A stretch of DNA of 15,859 bases from Acidobacteria bacterium UBA7540 (GTDB taxonomy: Bacteria > Acidobacteriota > Terriglobia > UBA7540): positions 1 to 15,859 of the forward strand of contig DLMI01000047.1 of assembly GCA_002478145.1 (NCBI GenBank), read 5' to 3'. The notes under the pieces were generated by a model. The model made no database searches. It was not told the DNA's origin and worked only from the letters and a program-made list of their open reading frames with translations. Numbering within the stretch: the first letter of the stretch is position 1; each line of letters begins with the position of its first letter. Shown here piece by piece: positions 13,272 through 15,859 of this stretch. The translations under genes were made by a program, and so were the position numbers.

Positions 13272-14540
13272 CTAGTTTACCCATGGGCGTGAGGTCTTGT
13301 AGGTAGCCACCCGTTCCGGGAGCCAATCCCTCAACTCGGGCGTCAAGTAAAACCGCGGCAACAGCAGATCCTCGTCAGCTCTTATGACTCCTTCACTGAG
13401 AGCGGTTCTTGCCAGAGGAGTCTGCCTATAGATGCGGAGGCCGACGGTAATCTTCAAGGCCTCGAGATTCAGGGAATCGGCGAACGAAAGGCTTTCCTCG
13501 ACGCTGTCTTTCGTCTCCCCGGGACCTCCCAACAGCAAGAACCCCATCCGCTCTATTCCCGCCTCCGCGAACATCTCTGAGACTGCGCTCACCTCTTTTC
13601 TGTTGAATCGCTTGTGGAGGCGCCGCAGCATTCGGTCAGAGCCGCTCTCGAAACCAAAACTGATCTGGCGGCATCCTGCTCGCCGCATGAGTTCCACAAG
13701 CTTCGTATCGATCCACTTTGGGTAAATGATGCACCATAGATTGAGGTCGAGTTCCGCCTGTATCACTTGGCGGCAAAGGTCCTTTGCATAAGTGGGCGGA
13801 AGGTTGAACGTGTTATCGACGAAGTTGAAGTTTCGGCATCCAGTCTCCCTCAGTTCCGCCAGCCACTTCACGATTCGGTCGGGCGAACGTCTTCGAACCG
13901 ATCTCCCCTCGATCGCGCTGCTCGAACAAAAGGTGCAGTCCAAAGGGCAACCTCGTCTGCTCTGCACCGGCACCCAGAGCTTGCGGTTGTCAGCACCGGG
14001 AGGAATCCAAAGACTGGGCTCTGGGAGAGGCAGATCGTCCAGGTTCTTTTCAAAGCTCCTGCCCTCAGCGGGCTGACCTGGCAGGCAAATCCCGGGAATG
14101 TCCGAAACTCGCGCACCCTTGCCAATTCGATCCACGACGACGGGGAAAACAACCTCTCCCTCGCCTTGAATTCCCATGTCTGCGCCCAGATAACGCAGCG
14201 CGCTTTCGGGGAAGATGCTGTAACCGGCGCCGCCAAGGATAATCGGAGCGCCGGACATGCTTCGGCAACTCGCTATGATTTCCTTGACCGGAGCAAGCAG
14301 GAACTGAGGGCGCGGCAGGTTTTGGTCATCGATGTTCCGTGCCGAAATGCCGATGAGGTTGGGGCGGAAGTCCTCGAGGGAGTTCCTGATGCCCAACATT
14401 GGGTCTCCTTCGAACATCAGGTTCAGCAAGGCCACCTCGTTGCCGGCATTTCGGGTTGCGGCCGCCACACAGGCGAGCCCTAGAGGGAGAACAGGCATGT
14501 TCATTGTTTCGGTATTCGCAGAGATCAGCAGAACCCTCAC
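13272..14540 (-). CDS. B12-binding-domain radical SAM protein
   Basis: 422 residues from a GTG start (14540) with GAGGTGA five bases upstream. The N-terminal ~150 residues form a cobalamin-binding-like Rossmann domain (MRVLLISANT, LGLACVAAATRNAG, IILGGAGYSIFPE, IQGEGE). No DxHxxG base-off motif is visible. The radical SAM motif GCPLDCTFC places Cys198, Cys202 and Cys205 as CxxxCxxC ligands of the [4Fe-4S] cluster that reductively cleaves S-adenosylmethionine. Later SAM-barrel motifs are present: FGFESGSDRML and LLLGGPGETKDSVEESL. Related enzymes act in lipid, cofactor and secondary-metabolite biosynthesis, often as methylases or ring-forming enzymes. Nothing nearby reveals the substrate; the LOG and fumarase genes downstream are not obvious pathway partners. 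Confidence 0.92.
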   Translation of the reverse strand: MRVLLISANTETMNMPVLPLGLACVAAATRNAGNEVALLNLMFEGDPMLGIRNSLEDFRPNLIGISARNIDDQNLPRPQFLLAPVKEIIASCRSMSGAPIILGGAGYSIFPESALRYLGADMGIQGEGEVVFPVVVDRIGKGARVSDIPGICLPGQPAEGRSFEKNLDDLPLPEPSLWIPPGADNRKLWVPVQSRRGCPLDCTFCSSSAIEGRSVRRRSPDRIVKWLAELRETGCRNFNFVDNTFNLPPTYAKDLCRQVIQAELDLNLWCIIYPKWIDTKLVELMRRAGCRQISFGFESGSDRMLRRLHKRFNRKEVSAVSEMFAEAGIERMGFLLLGGPGETKDSVEESLSFADSLNLEALKITVGLRIYRQTPLARTALSEGVIRADEDLLLPRFYLTPELRDWLPERVATYKTSRPWVN

Positions 14541-14731
14541 GAACTCACCTCGCCCACCCGTCGTTCCAAGTGTAGTCCAGATTTCCCATTTTGGAATCCC
14601 GTCCGGGTACGAGTGTACACCCTACAGCCTCGAGCATGAAGCCGTGAAGGCGTTTAATCAGCTCGCAAATCGGCACAAAATCGTGAGGCCCCGGACGGGC
14701 CCCTGGTCATTGAAGCGACCAGCCGAATTCC
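14541..14731. other. upstream region of the radical SAM gene
   Basis: No gene is recognised. On the minus strand TTCATG (14640-14635) and TACACT (14617-14612) are 17 bases apart and could be a weak sigma70-type promoter about 70 bases before the GTG start. Confidence 0.3.
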
Positions 14732-14857
14732 CTGTCATGCTGATCCCGCCCTGCGGGAGAAGCATCTCCGCAGTTCGTGGTAGGCCGTTGCGCCAAAAAA
14801 CAACTGCAGACCCGCCGCGGCGGGTTCGCCCCGACAAGTCGGGGCTCAGGATGACAG
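14732..14857. mobile_element. 126-bp structured element with terminal inverted repeats
   Basis: The ends CTGTCATGCTGA (14732-14743) and TCAGGATGACAG (14846-14857) are inverted repeats matching at 11 of 12 positions. Inside are a perfect 16-bp palindrome ACCCGCCGCGGCGGGT (14810-14825) and a hairpin CCCCGAC/GTCGGGG (14829-14844). Read on the minus strand, the end TGTCATCCTGAGC resembles a dispersed repeat that I recall from acidobacterial and other soil genomes. It has no coding frame and is a non-autonomous element or REP-type repeat. Confidence 0.55.
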
Positions 14858-14935
14858 ACGACTTCAAGTTACGGATTTGGGCTAAAGGTGGGATGCGGTC
14901 GGCTGATCCCCGACATGCCAAACTACTGCGTGCGA

Positions 14936-15478
14936 TTACTTCTTTTCAAGTGCGGGTAAGAGCCACTGTGTAATGTAAGTTTCGTATTCTTTTCGAACCT
15001 CGTCCGTGATTGGGACTGTGGCGAGCGGGCCATTCTCCGAGGCTTGAAAGTAAAGGTCCCCAGTCTTGCCAAAGGGTCCGGGGTCAGTCTTTGAAAATTT
15101 TTCCACATCCTCATCGCCAAATTCGTAAATTTGCTTGGCGGTGTAATCCGTCAATTGGCCCGGAGTGAGCTTGTCCACGCTGCGGACGTAGAGCCTGAAT
15201 TTCCCAAAGATGCTGTCTTTACTATATTCAGCTTTGAAAATGTGCTGGAGTTCGTGATCGGGATTCTTTGGATCTTTGTAAACGTCGCCGACGACGTAAA
15301 ACTCCGACAGCTTCCCGCCGTAAGAACTGTCGAGAAGCTGGAAAAGGCGCAGGGTCAAGTCGTCCGGACTGACCGTTGGGGTCTTTTCTTTGGCAAAATG
15401 GAGGCCCGGAAGGGCCCCGGTCAATAGAAGAGCGCAGAATGCGGCACTCAAAGAGAACGAAGGGCGGCCCGTTCGCAT
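14936..15478 (-). CDS. secreted protein of unknown function
   Basis: 180 residues from ATG 15478, chosen because GGGAGGG lies four to five bases upstream and a signal peptide starts at once (MRTGRPSFSLSAAFCALLLT, cleavage likely near HFA). An in-frame extension upstream to 15598 lacks both. The mature protein begins with TPTVSPDDLTLRLFQLLDSS, then a beta-rich part (SEFYVVGDVYKD, HIFKAEYSKD, GKFRLYVRSVDKL) and ends with a helix containing YETYITQWLLPALEKK. There is no cysteine in the mature part, no lipobox and no membrane anchor, so it is expected in the periplasm or outside. The family was not recognised. It is followed by the 126-bp element and the radical SAM gene on the same strand; the 395-base gap argues against a common operon. 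Confidence 0.8.
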   Translation of the reverse strand: MRTGRPSFSLSAAFCALLLTGALPGLHFAKEKTPTVSPDDLTLRLFQLLDSSYGGKLSEFYVVGDVYKDPKNPDHELQHIFKAEYSKDSIFGKFRLYVRSVDKLTPGQLTDYTAKQIYEFGDEDVEKFSKTDPGPFGKTGDLYFQASENGPLATVPITDEVRKEYETYITQWLLPALEKK

Positions 15479-15544
15479 GTTCCCTCCCGTACTACTGCTC
15501 CAGCATCCCAAGAACGCGGAGCTGAGTCTCTCATGGTCATATTC

Positions 15545-15571
15545 GGAGTATTGCAGTGGGAATACTACTCC
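15545..15571. promoter_or_regulatory. imperfect inverted repeat over a candidate promoter
   Basis: GGAGTATT (15545-15552) can pair with AATACTACTCC (15561-15571) with a two-base bulge. On the minus strand it overlaps TAGTAT (15567-15562), which lies 17 bases from TTGTTT (15590-15585), a possible promoter for the secreted protein gene about 80 bases downstream. It could be an operator. Confidence 0.3.
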
Positions 15572-15600
15572 CCCCGGGGAACGAAAACAATAGCGCAAAA

Positions 15601-15711
15601 GTGTAAAGGGTGAAGGGTAAAGGCTGAATAATAGCCTGGGGATTAGGGAACAGGGGGTGGTGCCTCCAACCCCCAGCCCCCCAACCCCCCAGCGCCCAGC
15701 CCCTAACCCCC
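15601..15711. repeat. heptameric and C-rich repeat tract
   Basis: 15603-15623 is GTAAAGG, GTGAAGG, GTAAAGG, a three-unit heptad array. From 15670 to 15711 the plus strand consists largely of C-runs of four to six, so the minus strand carries at least five G-runs of four or more separated by short loops, a strong G-quadruplex candidate. It lies upstream of the secreted-protein promoter. Frames through it give low-complexity Gly/Trp peptides and are not genes. Confidence 0.6.
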
Positions 15712-15859
15712 ATAGGTGTTAAATTAAAGCTCCCGAGCAGGTCTCGCGCGACGTAGACGCGCCACGGGTCCATTGCAAATGTCGTTCGGCTGGGCGCTTC
15801 CGGGGTAAATTGGGTCCAACGTTGCACTTGTCCGGTATGGCCAAATTAACCGGCCAATC
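15712..15859. other. window end, nothing recognised
   Basis: No gene, RNA or repeat could be supported. The short open frames are interrupted or run into the C-rich tract. Confidence 0.3.

Noticed and set aside
13767..14483. A 238-codon plus-strand frame opposite the radical SAM gene
   Set aside because: The minus-strand frame holds the CxxxCxxC motif and SAM-barrel motifs; the plus frame is a GC-driven shadow.
15479..15598. Longer N-terminus for the secreted protein, starting at 15598
   Set aside because: The extension places 40 residues before an obvious signal peptide, while GGGAGGG sits directly before ATG 15478.
15537..15827. A 96-codon minus-strand frame at the right end
   Set aside because: Runs through the G-rich tract producing Gly/Trp low-complexity sequence, begins at a GTG without ribosome binding site, and matches no family.

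Overview
This window looks like a chromosomal segment of a GC-rich, Gram-negative-type soil bacterium. An Acidobacteriota origin is the best guess, based on the very large secreted Ig-repeat/Kelch/RHS protein, the fused class I fumarase and the abundance of small palindromic and heptameric intergenic repeats. That assignment is inference; no rRNA or other phylogenetic marker is present.

Left part (1-782): a scrap heap with no intact gene. On the minus strand there is the start of a helix-turn-helix transposase with one insertion-sequence end. It runs into a fragment of an RsbW-like anti-sigma ATPase. A sigma70-like promoter and a 28-codon signal-peptide-like ORF follow on the plus strand.

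Centre-left (783-9766): an RHS polymorphic-toxin-like island on the plus strand. The main gene encodes about 2188 residues: signal peptide, seven 92-residue Ig-like repeats, IPT/TIG, a seven-bladed Kelch-like propeller, a Big_2-like domain, a second IPT/TIG, YD repeats, the RHS core ending in DPLGL, and a 147-residue tip with a HELTH zinc-protease motif. Fifteen bases downstream is a secreted 185-residue protein, the natural candidate for immunity protein or inhibitor of that tip. Then come an orphan RHS-core scrap closed by a stem-loop, a second RHS gene that stops after about four YD repeats, and a 196-bp element bounded by perfect 21-bp inverted repeats.

Middle (9797-10252): two small charged, coiled-coil-like proteins in a 4-nt-spaced operon. 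They sit behind an extended -10 promoter so close to the first start codon that the mRNA would be nearly leaderless.

Right part, minus strand: a B12-binding-type radical SAM enzyme (14540-13272), a LOG-family nucleotide phosphoribohydrolase (13193-12330) and a class I fumarase (12178-10598) lie head to tail, followed upstream by an unrecognised secreted protein (15478-14936). The fumarase carries an in-frame insertion of about 22 residues encoded by two adjacent DNA palindromes. Heptameric tandem repeats fill the gap between the LOG gene and fumarase, and both stop codons lie inside such repeats. A 126-bp element with terminal inverted repeats lies upstream of the radical SAM gene.

The most promising candidates for something undescribed are (1) the secreted RHS metallopeptidase tip with its secreted partner and (2) the palindromic element inside the fumarase reading frame, supported by the heptad arrays that end up inside gene termini.
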